The notes: generated by a model not told the origin, from the sequence alone. A stretch of 64,000 nt of DNA from Setophaga petechia (GCA_024362935.1 JANCRA010000033.1:7955001-8019000), one strand, 5' to 3'. Shown: positions 12,505 through 25,744, numbered from the stretch's first letter. Translations and numbers: made by a program.

Positions 12505-13115
12505 AGGGCAGGGAACAGAGCTGGGAAGGGAATGGAGAATTCCTGAGGAGTGAGAAGGGAATGGAGAATTCCTGAGGAGCTGGGAAGGGAATGGAGAATC
12601 CCTGAGGGAGCTGGAAGGGAATGGAAAATTCCTGAAGAGTTGGAAAAGGGCTGGAGAATCCCTGAGGGATGGGAAGGGAATGGAGAATTCCTGAGGGATG
12701 GGAAGGGAATGGAGAATTCCTGAGGGGCTGGAAGGGAATGGAGAATTCCTGAAGAGTGGGAAGGGAATGGAGAATCCCTGAGGAATGGGAAGGGAATGGA
12801 GAATTCCTGAGAGAGTTGGGAAGGGAATGGAGAATCCCTGAGGAGTGGGAAGGGAATGGAGAATTCCTGAGGAGTGGGAAGGGAATGGAGAATTCCTGAG
12901 AGAGTTGGGAAGGGAATGGAGAATTCCTGAGGAGCTGGAAGGGAATGGAGAATCCCTGAGGAATGGGAAGGGAATGGAGAATTCCTGAGGGAGCTGGAAG
13001 GGAATGGAGAATTCCTGAGGGGCTGGAAGGGAATGGAGAATTCCTGAGGAGTGAGAAGGGAATGGAGAATTCCTGAGGGGCTGGGAAGGGAATAGAGAAT
13101 CCCTGAGGGAGTTGG
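12505..13115. repeat. Purine-rich 26-30-bp minisatellite
   Basis: About 22 units of gggaagggaatggagaattc plus ctgaggag(t/ctg). Almost all purine on the plus strand apart from ttcctg. Long frames on the minus strand (NSPFPSHSSGILHSLP) come from the repeat. Confidence 0.95.
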
Positions 13116-13184
13116 GATGGGGCTGGAGCAAAGGAGGATCCCCAGGGATCTTTTCCCTCTCTGGAATTCCCTGCCAGGTGGGGA

Positions 13185-13425
13185 CAGGTCCCAGGGACAG
13201 GGACAGGAGCAGAGGGAACGGCCTCAGGCTGGGCCAGGGCAGCTCAGGGTGGGCACAGCAGGAATTTCCCCATGGAAAGGGGGGTCAGACACTGGAACTG
13301 CCCGGGAAGGAGCTGTTTGGGGTGTCCATCCCTGGAGGTGTCCCAGGAATTCCTGGAGCTGGCACTCAGGGCTGGGGACAAGGTGGGGATCAAGGAAAAG
13401 TCACAAGATTCTGTGATTTACAGAG
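13185..13425 (+). mobile_element. CR1 LINE 3' end (second subfamily)
   Basis: Reads gggaacggcctcaggctggg, catggaaaggggggtcagac, catccctggaggtgtcc and ends gattctgtga, the diagnostic CR1 terminus. Directly follows the purine-rich minisatellite at 12.5-13.1 kb. Confidence 0.75.
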
Positions 13426-15330
13426 AAAAAAAACCTCCAAAACTCAATCTTCAGAAACCAAACTATTCTTTTCTCACCCCCACTGTTATTGTGAAATGAC
13501 AATTACTGTGACAAATAGAAGGATTTAACTGGAGTGCCTGCAATGAACCATATTTGGTAAACACATCTGTATTTCATGGGTTTACCCTGCAAACAGCAGA
13601 GAACTCTGCAAGTCACACAACAATCAATCTTCTGCAGCATCACTTTGATTTTTGAGTGGTCTGCAGTGAGGGTCTAAGAGCCCATAAAGCATTTCAGATC
13701 ATCTGGGATCCCTTGCTGGAATTTTAAGTGTGTTCCTCAAAGAGGAGAGTGGTGCTCGTGAGCCTGGGGTTAAACTGGCTTTAGTGGTTTCAATGCAAAG
13801 GAAAGTTAATTAGTCATTTATAGAAATGCTCCATGATAAACATGGCAGCCCAATTTGTATTCAGATATGACTTTTCTGGTCTAAAATAGAAAGCAAAGCA
13901 ATTAGCCAGCAAAGGCATTAACTGCTGGGGTTATTCAGTGGATAATGAGCAAATGCAGCCACTTCCCTCTGCAGTGCTGTTTGTCACTGCCTTTCATGCA
14001 TTCCCAGCATTAGGGTTTGTTTTTACCACGATGGTGATTAGTAACAGGATCAAACCCCACTCTCAGCTCCCTTACAGGACCAGGAAATTCATGGCAGGAG
14101 CAGCCCTTGGCTCTCTGCAATCCCTGAATTTCCACCACAGCTCGGTCTGAGCGCTGAAAATCCTCTTCAAAGCGTGCAGGAAATGCTGGGAGCTTGACTT
14201 GGTGCCTTTTAAAATGTAAATAAGAAATTATCAGAGATCTTCAGCTCAGGGAATGCATGGAAATCAACGGTGTGTTCACTGAAGGAAACGCAGAAGTGAT
14301 GGAAACAGCAGAGGATGATCCAGGAGGGAAGCACAGGGCAGAGCTGGGCAGGACAGGGACACCCAAAAAGGCCCTGAACCCCCTCTGGAGGCACGGACAG
14401 GCAGAGTTCCACCACAGCTGGACATGCCATGTGCACAGTGACACCCTCAGGAGGCACCTGAGGCCTTCCGAGGGAGGAATCCCAAATCTTCAGTGATTTA
14501 ACCTGATTTGAATTGCATTCCTTTCCTTCTCCCGCTCGGAATATTAATTGGGATTTTTGACAGATCCGTTTGCTGTCAGGGAGATGAAAGATATGCCTGT
14601 CAGGCAATGTTTACAAGGCAGTCTTCAAGCTGGGAGAGAAAATTAAAACCATTACCATGCCACCAATCTGAAGCCAAACTTATTATCACACCAAATATTT
14701 TGCAATTAATCTGAATTAGAAGAAATGAAGGGAAAAATCCTTCACCTTGGCTGGAATTGGAGTTTTTACCTCAGCACATTGTCCAGTCACACTTTAATCA
14801 CAGATTTGAGGAGAGGGGAAAGTGAGCTCACCAAAACATTCAGTGTTGTAAAATCATGTTTTCAGTGTGCTTATTCCAAACCCTCCAGGAAGTTCTGCTG
14901 GGATCAGCTGGAGATGGAGCAGGGAGGGGAATCCTCATCCTCTGGAGGTTCTGGATTACTCCACTCAATAACCCCAGCAGTGAATTTCACAGGTTAATTG
15001 CTTTGCTTTCTACTTTAGATGATATTTGAATCCAAACTGGGGTGCCAGAGCATCCTTGGGATGTTCTGCATTGCTCTGGGTGTGTGCTGCCAACAGGAAT
15101 TGTTCTCTCTGCTGCTTTTGCCCAAATTCTCACCCAGTTCTGCCTGAAGCACAGTTTGAGCCTTGAAAAGAATCTCCAGAGAGAAACAACAGCACCACAG
15201 ACATCCCCCAGCTTCCTCCCCCTCTGCCTCCTCCTCACCCAGGAGGGGCACAGTGGGAGCAGGGACGGCAGGAAGGGACCTGTGCCCACCCAGCACTGCC
15301 CAGGGAGGAGTTCCAGGAGATTCCCAGTCC
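13426..15330. other. Intergenic DNA without recognised gene
   Basis: Unique-looking DNA; no repeat array, LTR border or exon recognised. Confidence 0.5.
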
Positions 15331-15505
15331 AGGACAAATCCCAGATCCCCAGTCCAGGATAAATCCCAGATTCCCAGTCAATCCCAGGATAAAATCCAGA
15401 TTCCCAGTCCAGGACAAAGCCTGGGTTCCCAGTCAATCCCAGGATAAATCCCAGATTTTCAGTCAGTCCCAGGATAAATCCCAGATTCCCAGTCAGTCCC
15501 AGGCC
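15325..15505. repeat. ~25-bp minisatellite (cagtccaggacaaatcccagattcc)
   Basis: Seven or so units with caatcccaggataaatccc variants. Confidence 0.85.
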
Positions 15506-15552
15506 AAGGCCCAGCTCCAGCTGGGATCCAGCTCAGCTCACAGTGATGAGGA

Positions 15553-15852
15553 ATGGCTGGGTTTATTTGGAGCCACCTTTCCTGGTTTATTTGGAGCCAC
15601 CTTTCCTGGTTTATTTGGAGCCACCTTTCCTGGTTTATTTGCAGCCACCATTCCTGGTTTATTTGCAGCCACCATTCCTGGTTTATCTGGAGCCACCATT
15701 CCTGGTTTATTTGGAGCCACCATTCCTGGTTTATTGGAAACCATCACTCCTGGTTTATTGGGAGCCACCACTCCTGGTTTATTGGGAGCCATCATTCCTG
15801 GTTTATTGGGAGCCCCCACTCCTGGTTTATCTGGAGCCACCTTTCCTGGTGC
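15553..15852. repeat. 24-bp minisatellite (TTCCTGGTTTATTTGGAGCCACC)
   Basis: About 12-13 units, mostly 24 bp with a few of 23 bp. Because 24 is divisible by three, frames stay open on both strands (LSWFIWSH; NKPGMVAP). Confidence 0.95.
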
Positions 15853-16284
15853 TGGGCCGTAACTGGATGAGACAGGAGGAGCCCCCAGGCCCATCTGAAG
15901 CACTGAGGCAGAATAAAGGGGATTTTCAGGCCTGGTTTGTGTCTGCAGCAGTGCCCAGGTTTGTCAGCAGTGAGTCAGGGCTCCTGACAGGCACAAAGGT
16001 CAATTTTCCCCTCCCTGAGCAGAGGAAACTGAGGCTGCTGACTCAAAATCACATTTCCAGTCACTGGCTTGGCTGATTCATCATCAGCTTTGTCCCAGCC
16101 TGAGCATGAAAAGCTGGAGCTGTTGGGGAGAGAGAATTGGGGTTTGAAATGCTCTCAAAAATGACTATTTGGTGTCTGTTTGAAAGCATTCAGAGTAAAT
16201 GGGAAGGGAAGGTGGGGAAGGACAACATTGAGGGAAGGAGGAGTGCGAAGAGAAATCTGGAGAGGTTTTGGCTCAGAAAAACTC

Positions 16285-16362
16285 CTCAAATCACAGAATG
16301 GTTTGGGTCGGGAGGGACCCTAAAGACATCCAGTCCAACCCCCTGCCATGGGCTTCCACCAG
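16285..16362 (-). mobile_element. CR1 3' fragment, antisense
   Basis: tcacagaatggtttgggtcg, gagggaccctaaagacatc and cagtccaaccccctgccat are the antisense of a CR1 3' end. Confidence 0.75.
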
Positions 16363-16919
16363 AATATTCTGTATTTTTGGTTACTGGTTGGAATTACATT
16401 CCAATTTAACCAGCCCCAGTTCCTTTTTCTCCCACAGCCTCGCCAACATTTCCTGGGCTGTGTTGCACAGATTTCAGCAGATTCACAGTTTGATTGCCAC
16501 GAGACTTCCCAAAGTGAAAAACAAAGCTAAAATCCCTCTTATGAGAGCTCAAGGCATTGAAAGTCTGTGTTGCAGCACTGAATGCTGATATAAAAATCCT
16601 TTGGAGCACTTTGGAAATACGGGAGCAGAAAACAGAGTCAGAATCTTTTTACCTCAATCCTGGCAATTTTGTGACAAGAGCAGAGGGACATTTTATGAGT
16701 TTTTAAGAGCTTAATTTAAAAAGGATTAGCTACCACTACCAAAATGGTGTTTTAGAGGGAGGAATTCAGGGGTTTAAGCACCTTTATGCCTCTCTTTCAA
16801 CTTCAGAGCTCAATCAAACACAAAGGGACCAAAAACCCAAAGTGATTTTTGCACTTGCTCATTCTGTGACCTGAGCAGAGCAGGTGAGCTCAGGCTGGCA
16901 CAGAGCAGGACTCTGTTCA

Positions 16920-18290
16920 CCCCTTACAACCTGCTGGGATTTCATACAACACTGTTTTATACAATATAGATATTATACAACCTGCTGGGATTTCATACCA
17001 CACTGTTTTATACAATATAGATATTATACAACCTGCTGGGATTTCAAAGAGCAATATTTTATACAGTATATATTTTATACAATATATATTTTATACAACA
17101 ATATTTTATAAAATATATATATTTTATACAACCTGCTGGGATTTCAAACAGCTATATTTTATACAGTATATATTTTATACAATATATATTTTATACAACC
17201 TGCTGGGATTTCATACAGCAATATTTTATACAGTATATATTTTATACAATATATATTTTATACAACCTGCTTGTATTACATACAACAATATTTTATAAAA
17301 TATGTATATTTTATACAACATGCTGGGATTTCAAACAGCAATATTTTATACAGTATATATTTTATACAACCTGATCTTATTACATACAGCAATATTTTAT
17401 ACCATATATATTTTATACAATATATATTTTATACAACCTGCTGGGATTTCATATAGCACTATTTTATACAACATATATTTTATACAATCTGCAGGGATTT
17501 CATATAGCAATATTTTATACAGTATATATTATATACAACCTGATCTTATTACATGCATACATAAAAAGCAATATTTTATACCATATATATTTTATACAAT
17601 GTGTATTTTAATACAACCTGCTGGGATTTCATACAACAATATTTTACACAATATATATTTTATAAAATATATATTTTATACAACCTGCTCTTATTACATA
17701 CAGCAATATTTTATAAAATATATTTTTATACAACCTGCTGAGATTTCACATAGCACTATTTTATACAATATATATTTTATACAATCTGCAGGGATTTCAT
17801 ATAGCAATATTTTATACAATATATATTTTATACAACCTGCTCTTATTACATACAGCAATATTTTATAAAACATATTTTTATACAACCAGCTGGGATTTCA
17901 AACAGCAATATTTTATAAAATATATATTTTATACAAGCTGCTGGGATTTCATACAACAATATTTTATACAGTATATAATTTATACAACCTGCTCTTATTA
18001 CATACAACAATATTTTATACCATATATATTTTATACAACCTGCTCTTATTACATACAACAATATTTTATACCATATATATTTTATACAATATATATTTTA
18101 TACAACCTGCTGGGATTTCAAACTGCAATATTTTATACAATATATATTTTATACAATATATATTTTATACAACCTGCTGGGATTTCAAACAGCAATATTT
18201 TATACAATATATATTTTATATAATATATACTTTATACAAGCTGCTGGGATGTCATACAGTGCTATTTTATACAATATTTATTTTCTTCAC
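16920..18290. repeat. Long AT-rich minisatellite (ACAACCTGCTGGGATTTCATAC)
   Basis: About 1.37 kb in which a 20-25-bp core (acctgctgggatttca, or cctgctcttattacatac) alternates with ttttatacaatatatatttt blocks of variable number. The two core types are interleaved. Several sub-arrays differ in block number. Confidence 0.95.
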
Positions 18291-19500
18291 CCTGCTCAGA
18301 TTTTCACAGCCCAAGGCAGCTCCCTCCTGCTCCCTGGGTGCCTCTAAACCTTCCCTGGAGCTCTCTGGGTGCCTCAGGAGCTCCAAAGCCAGGCCAGCAA
18401 TGCCAGTGCTGTCACAGGTGGGGATTTTCTTCCCCAATTGTTCATTTTGAGCTCTGCCAGCCTGGATGTTTGCTGTGGGCATGCAGGAGCAAAAAGGGAG
18501 AATCCAAGTTCTTGTGCCAGTGGCTCATTCATTTTCAGCAGGCAGCAGAGGAATGAGCTCATTTGGAATTGAAATTAGCTCATTATAATTTCTTTTATTA
18601 CTGGCTCCTGACCAAGCAAGAAATGCTTTCTAATATTCAGAACATGCTGTACAGTTCACTGCTTTACAAACAATTGGAGAAAAAACAATATTGTGATCAG
18701 AAAATGAAATTCTGGTTTGGGTTCAGTTCCATTAGGAACAGGTGTTGGAAAACATAGAGAAAGTCACAGATTTTGGTGGAATTATTCCATGAGATTTGTG
18801 CTCCCCATGCTACCTGTAATATTTCAGTAGTAATTAATGCAGCAGTGCTTTATGAACCTCCTTGCTTTCCTCTAATTAAGCTACACTGGCATTGCCTGCA
18901 AAGAAAAAAAAAAAGAGAGAAAACACTTTTCTGAGCATTTAAAAAACTCCAAAAAAATTTCTGCTTTCCACTGCAACATGGTCCAGGTGAGATTCTGACT
19001 GAAGAAAACAAAATTTGAATTTCTGGAGGGAATTTCAATGAAAAAATGGCCAAACCAAGATGCTGGGCACTGGAGGGAGAGGATGGGAATAATGTCCTGC
19101 TTTTCCCACGTGCATTCCCTGCCTCCCAAAAACCAACACCTGGAGATGTGGATGTGCTCAAAGCAAAAATCTTCCCATTTATTCTGCAGGCCCAGAAATT
19201 CCCTGATGTTCTGGAAACCCTGGCCCAGCTTCTGTGAGAACTGGGATCCTCCAGAGCTGTTTTATGGCAGCCAGAGGTTGAAAAAACCCCCCCAAAATTC
19301 CTCATGGCTGGAGCATCCCAGCCCTGAGATAAGGAGCTACATTCTTCTGAGGGCCAGCTGCAAGGACACATAATTAGATAAAAACAAATTAGGATTCTAT
19401 TGAATTCTTTTAATGAAACACTCATTTCAGCAGCAGAGAGTGTGCATTAAGGTGTCAGAAATGGAAATGGCTGAAAGCACAATGGGGCATTTGGGAAAAA
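18291..19500. other. Intergenic DNA without recognised gene
   Basis: Unique-looking sequence; open frames at 18850-19425 on the minus strand lack any family resemblance. Confidence 0.5.
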
Positions 19501-19505
19501 GCACA

Positions 19506-19627
19506 TTATCCTGATATTACATTATCCTGGTGGTACATTATCCTGGTGGTACATTATCCTGGTTTTCCATTATCCTGGTTTTTCATTATCCTGGTTTTTC
19601 ATTATCCTGGAATTACATTATCCTGGT
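19506..19627. repeat. 16-bp minisatellite (CATTATCCTGGTTTTT)
   Basis: Eight units with gtggta, ttttcc and ttttt variants. Confidence 0.9.
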
Positions 19628-20522
19628 GAAGTGCAAACAGCTGGAAGGGGAAAACAGATCCTTTCCAAAATTTACATTGGAACTGTCAGAATTAAGAAGA
19701 GCTCTGAAGGCTAATGTATAATATCACCATTTTCTTAGTCAATATTTGACAAAAACTCTTTTTTCCCCAGTTTCTCAGTGAAGTCAGGCTCCTTTCCCTG
19801 TTCTGTTGTGTGCTGTGCACACCAGGAGTGGGAATTTGATAAATGGATGATAAATGCCCAGCCCTCCCTGCCTTTATTGGGGACCTCACCCTGTGCAGCT
19901 TTGATTATTGTCAGAAAAGCAGGCAAAGCCCACCCCACCCCACCTCACACAATAAATCTGTTTTCTCTCCATTTCTGATCCCTCCACTGCAGAAATGAAA
20001 GTTCTCCTTGCAGGGCTGGGATTTCTCAGCCATGAGCAAAGTCTGGCAGGAGCCACAGGAGCAATCCTGGCCTGCTGAAATTAAAAACTGCCTCTTGCTC
20101 CCAAGGAGCACAAGCAGTGAGAAAGAGCCTGGAAGAGGAATTTAGCTGAAATTCCACCTGCATGAACCTTTTTTCTGCCCCCAACAGCTCCTCTCTGGAT
20201 CCCAGCTGTGTTTGCTGCTGGGGCAGAAAGCATTCTTTGCCTCGTAAGCTGATTAAGTTTGACCCAGAAGTTAGAGAAAAAATGAATGTAGCATTCTGTT
20301 AATCCAATTTTTTTCTTGCTAACCATCCAGCATCTCATACACAGCAAGCTAAAGAAGTGGGGACAGCTTAATAAAATATTACACTTGCATTTAGTCCGTG
20401 CTAAATTGAGAGGAATGCTATCAGAACTGCTGCTCCAGAGTACAGAGGGATCAAACCCAGCCCAGGGCAGAGCTGCCTCCCTGGATTTGCAGACAGCACT
20501 GAAGGGAAAGAGACTGAGGTGA

Positions 20523-20748
20523 AAAATGACCTGTTTGGGATGGAAGTGCCCCTGACCCTCACTGAGAGGCATTTCCCCCACTCCTTTATGGGGGTATTTC
20601 AGTAATATTTTCATATTTATAAATATGTTTTATAAATTATTGCTGTATGTAATAAGGGCAGGTTGTATAAAATGACCTGTTTGGGATGGAAGTGCCCCTG
20701 ACCCTCACTGGGAGGCCTTTCCCCCACTCCTTTTTGGGATATTTCAGT
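20523..20748. repeat. 81-bp direct repeat flanking a stray inverted minisatellite unit
   Basis: aaaatgacctgtttgggatg begins copies at 20523 and 20669. The 65 bases between (20604-20668) are the reverse complement of a unit of the 16.9-18.3 kb array, including caggttgtataaaa and gctgtatgtaataag. Confidence 0.85.
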
Positions 20749-21293
20749 GGGAAGTGCTGGGCTGTGCTCTGCCCTCTGGGATGGACAGGGTTTAGCTCTG
20801 CCTTGCCCAGCAGGGCTGGGTTTAAACTGCTTTGATTTGTGTAACTGATTTTTCTTTCATTATTGGGAATCATTCCAGGTTTTTCTGCCCAGGCTCTGTC
20901 CGTGTGTTTCAGAGTGGTGCAGCCTTGGTGAAGAGACACAGGGGTTTTTCTGTATTAAAACAGAAAATAGGGCACCTCTTGGTTGAGGAAATTAGAGCCA
21001 CCAGCATTGTGAGCTGTACCTGTCAGAACAGCAATTTGTTGGCTATTTAACAGGGCAATATTAATTCCTGTTCGCTTTCATTCTCATTTTTTTGGAGCTG
21101 CTTTCATTGACAGAACCACTTTAATAATTGCAGTTGTAAAAAATCACCAGCCCAGCTCTGAACACTCCTCACAGCCACAGGGACATTAACTTGCCTCTGG
21201 TTGCTCTCATTTGCATTCTGAGCTGTTAATGAGCTAATGATGGTGCAGGTTTAATGAGCAGAGCATCACTGCAGAGACAGGGGGGTGGATCAG

Positions 21294-21584
21294 TGTCACT
21301 ATGGGACACGAAGGAACACGAGCACACAGCTCTCAAGGTGAAGGAAAAAAGGGAAGGTTTATTTTTCTGACTCCCATATTTATAGTTTTACAAAGGTGAC
21401 AGTGGATTGGAGGGTGACAGTGCCACCTCTCCAATGACACTGGCCACACCAACAGTCCATCAGCTCTCTCCTCCTCCATAAGGAATGCAAACAATGAGTT
21501 ATTTACAAGAAAGTGCGTGATAAAGTTCCCTACAAGAATGTCAACATCAGAAGGCTGAGAAAATCTTAAAAGACCAGGGTGACA
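21294..21584 (-). mobile_element. Solo LTR, family B, with 6-bp target duplication
   Basis: On the minus strand it runs TGTCACCCTGG...CATAGTGACA (291 bp), with an AATAAA before an R/U5-like end rich in gtgttccttcgtgtcc. Flanking duplication gatcag (21288-21293 and 21585-21590) is perfect. No internal coding region. Confidence 0.85.
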
Positions 21585-24574
21585 GATCAGAGCTCCTGAA
21601 GTGCTGAGTGAAGCTTTGATTGCCCCCTGCCCCCGGCTCATCAGCTGCACACCCACCCTGCTCAGCCACCTCTGTCCCCTGGCACTGAGGGATTTGGGCT
21701 CTCTGGGTTGGGGAAATGCTCAGATCCTTCCATGGATCCTGGGTCAGAGGCTGAGCCCGCTCTGCCTTCACCCCTCTGCTGCTGCTGCACATTGCCTTTA
21801 ATTGCAATTCTCCAGCCTGACTTTCCACTAGCTTTGCTGCAGCTGGGCAGGACATCTTTGTAAGGTTTTCAAAAAAAAAGCAAAAAAAATCAAATTTTTC
21901 CTAAAGGAGTTACAGTTTCTAGAGTTTGCAGTTTCTGATCCTGGTTGTGTTGTCCTTGAACTCAGAGATGTCTCAGTTCCCAAAATCACGTGTAAATTAA
22001 TATATCATAATCCACGCCCCCGATAATTTTGGAGTGGATTTTGGCAACTGTAATACACTTCTAAAATAAATAGAATTTTACACTTCTAAAAGAAATAGAA
22101 TTTATTTCAGCTGCTGTGAAAAGGGTGGCTTAAAATGTACATGGGGTAATTTTTTTCTGAGAGGTTCCAAACCTGTTTAATCCATTTTCCTCTGCACTTT
22201 ACATGTGTAATTGCACTTGCCTGCAAAGAGCATTTGAGTGAATGCACAGATCAAAGGAGTTGACAGCTCACATAATAAATCCTGTTTGCTCCTAATAGAG
22301 CTACAGGGCTGAGCATTTGCATGCACAAATCTGGGGAATTTTAAATATCTGAAGTTACACAGCAATCAAGTGGTATCAATCTCATTTCTAAACAGTTAAT
22401 CATCATCTGTGTATTTTTATATGGGATATTTTTAAATTATCCTGACAGTATTTTAGCTATTCCAACCAAGGGGAATAAACAGGCAGTGAACCAGGTCCTG
22501 TAAGTGATTTTCCAGCTTTGTATCTCTGCTGGGCTCTTGGAAATCAGGTGTGCAATTGATGTGAAATACTTAAAATGAGAAGCAGGTAAAATTCTCCAGG
22601 TAAAGCCCCCAGATCTGAGCAGTGCCCTTTTCTAGGCAGTTCAGCTACCTCTAAAAAATTACTCCATTTTTACAAGTACCAGAGCAAAGGAGTTAATTAA
22701 CAGGGCACTTAATCACATTTCCTGGCACCAATACATCAGCTACAGGTGTCATTTCCATTAACATCCTCCAATATTTATATTTTTCAGGACTCTGTACAAG
22801 TGCTGCTAATGGAGTTGAGAAGAAGAGATAATTTTCTTGCTGCAGCGAGTCTCTGTGATTAAGTGCTCAGGCCCTGGTAACAAATGAATGCAACAACCTT
22901 TAAATCCTTTCCATACAGACAAATTAATGCATTTCTCATAATAATATTGCTGGGAATCCAGACAGGCCAGTGCATCTTTGTGACTTTCTCTGCATGAGTC
23001 AGATTTACACCGCTGCACTGGGGGGGAAAAATAAGAAAAGGGCAGGGATGACAAGTGGATAAACAAGTTAAAATAACACCATTTTCCCTGTGCCATTTGT
23101 GTGTTGTCAGCACACACACAATTCCAGAAATTACTGAGGATAAATCCATTCCAGGGGTCCTGGTGCTGCCTCCCCCATTTTTTTTTTTGGAATTTTCATG
23201 GCAGAGCCACCCAGAGCAAAGTCCCAGTGCTGCTCCAGCACTGCTGCCATTTCATTTGATGTCACTGTTAAAGTCTCATTTCCAAATCCCTTGTGCTAAG
23301 AGTGCTTGAGCCCTAATTGCACATTTAATCATCAGAATTACACCGTGGCTCAGGAAATGCAGTGGGCAAAGGCAGCAGAGCAAATCTAACAGCAGAGGGA
23401 GGGAGAAGAAGGCATTTTCTGGTTTGCAGAAAATGTTAAATGTGTTTTTCAGCCAATGGTGGATTGAGATCCCTGGAAATATCAGCTCTGTGCTGCTGGA
23501 TGCTCTGTGCTTACCAGAACTAATTATCTACAGATTTATCTGTTTACCTACAATCTAAAGGGCACACAGCCATCAACTGAACTCAAGCACTAAAAAGGAA
23601 AAAAATTGAGCTCTGGACTCAGATTTTTGTGTTTCTGGCTGAGTTCTTTCAAAGCTGTGCATAACAAATCTTCACCTCACACAGGAAATGTTCTGTGTTT
23701 GAAGGAAAAGCCAGATTTTTAACTTGATAATTACAATACTTGACTGCAAAGAGAAAATCCATCCTAGCCACAGGTTCTCTGAAGCCAGCATTTCAAGAGT
23801 CTCAAAGAAGTTGCTAAATCACTTCAGTCACCAAGGAAATAAAGGTGACACAGTTGGGGAAATAATGAACTGAAACTGGGAGCTGGGATGTTGATGCTGA
23901 GATGTCAGAACTGCAATTCCTGTCTCAGGGCCTGATCTCCTGCAGCATAATTACTTTGAGAAAAGTCAAAATCAGATTTGAAAACAGTCCACAGACAATA
24001 GAATGATTCTCACTACAGGTTTGTCACTGACACTTCCTCCTCCAGGCTTTTGGTGGCCGTGTAACTTCTGAAAAATGAAACTCTGACTTCATAACTGAGC
24101 TGCCAGCTCCAATCACTTTGTTAGAACTGGGTAAAAATACCTCTCCCTTCTTCTGAAAAAGTTGTCTTTTTCTCACTGGAAAGCAATTTGTTCAGCAAAA
24201 CTTTAAAAGCTTTTCCTAAATAATCCAAAGGTATGAGGCTGGTCTGGAGGCTGCCCAAAAAGAGGATGAAGGACACAATCCAGCCCGTGTCTGACACTGG
24301 GAATGGGTTTGCTTCTGTACCCAGCTAAATTCTGCTCTCTACCCCCAGAAAATCAATTCCTCCTGTGGTTTAACTGCCACCAAGCCCGAATTGATACTGC
24401 AGGGGAAAACTGGAGTGATCAGTGGAGGTGGGTTTGACCTTTCCTCTGCAATGTGGCATTCCAGAGATGAGCACCTCTGAGCCACCCCAGGCTGGCTGTG
24501 CTGCATCCCCCAGCCCAGGGGGGAGCAGCATCCCTGCCTTTCCTGGGAGCCCTGGCACTGCCACTGGCATCCTT
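21585..24574. other. Intergenic DNA without recognised gene
   Basis: Largely unique, A+T-moderate sequence; a small (acacac) run near 23110 and a poly(T) at 23180. No exon recognised. Candidate for conserved non-coding elements only by lack of repeats. Confidence 0.45.
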
Positions 24575-24942
24575 TGTGAGAAATCCTGGCTTGGGATTTT
24601 TCCTGCCGGAGCTGAGAAGCTCAGTAACAAATGTAAACAATTATTGTCTGCTGCTGTGGAATGCAACAGGTCCACCTGGGATTGGTGTTCTGTGGATGTT
24701 TGGATTTACTGACCACTCATGGTGGAGCTGCTGTCACTCTCTGTGAGACACAGACCTTTGTTATTATTCTTTCTATTCTATTCTTAGCTTAGCCAGCTTC
24801 TGAAGAAGCTCCTTTCCTATTCCTATGTAGTACAGTTATAATGTTATACATATATCATAATATAATAAATCAAACCTTCTGATCATGGAATCAAGATCTT
24901 GACTCTTCCACCCTCTAAAAAACCCCTGTGACCACCATCACA
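24575..24942 (+). mobile_element. Degenerate LTR-like element, family C copy 1
   Basis: Shares with 30139-30500 the blocks ctgctgctgtgg-atgcaacagg, ctttctattc, ccttctga and catgga-tcaagat. It has AATAAATCAA near its end and closes ...ccatcaca. Resembles a common songbird LTR. Target duplication not found; the start is uncertain. Confidence 0.6.
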
Positions 24943-25744
24943 TGGGACCTCTGTGCTGTGGGGTCTCAGAGCTTTGCTTTGCTGTCAGCCACAGTAAACC
25001 AGCAGAAATTCAGAAATTTTTTTCCTGCTGGGAATTCCCAGCCCTGCTGACACCCCCCTGCCTGGGGCTGTGCTTCTCCCTCCTTTCCCTTGAGGATTTT
25101 CCTGCCCCTGCCCTGCTGACATTTCCCTCTTCCAGCTCACCAAATGCCATCAGATTTGGCAATCTGCACTTGCCCACACACAGCAGCCCAGGGAGGTGCT
25201 GGAATGATCCTGGTGGCTCCAGCTCCCTGCAATCCTGATGTGCCTCACAGTGATGGAAAGGAAAACTCCTTCCTCTCCAGTGCACTGGGTGATGAGCAGG
25301 TGAAATCCCTCCTGAGCTCTCTGAATTATCAGGAGCAAATCTGTGCCTTCTTGATAAATCACACAAAGCATCTACTTTGCAACCTTTAATTTAATCTACA
25401 GACTGATACCATATTGCTCCAAGCTTTATATCTTAAAAAAAAACCCCATGAAAGATGGACAGGCTGTGCTAATGATATTTGACAGCTCCTTGTGCAAGAG
25501 AACAGCCTCCAATAATGCATTTCCAAAGAGCAGAGATTTCCCTGGCTAACATTTGCTGGGGGTTCAGATGACTAATGACAGGCTGGGCTGCAAAATGACA
25601 GGGATAAAGGTCTCCTGTCCCAGGTTTATCACCAGCCCAAGCCTCTCAAATCGAGCTCAGCAGCAGCTTTGTGCTTTTTTTGTGTGTATGTTCTTGTTTT
25701 GGTGGGGCACTTATCAGCAAATCAATGAAGAGCCTGACAGAGAG
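24943..25744. other. No gene seen
   Basis: Unique-looking sequence between the family C LTR and a CR1 fragment. Confidence 0.5.

Noticed and set aside
12256..13131. 291-codon minus-strand Pro/Ser-rich frame
   Set aside because: Purine-rich minisatellite read in reverse.
16920..18290. CRISPR-like array of repeats and spacers
   Set aside because: Eukaryotic locus; 'spacers' are A+T blocks of the same simple sequence and no cas genes exist.
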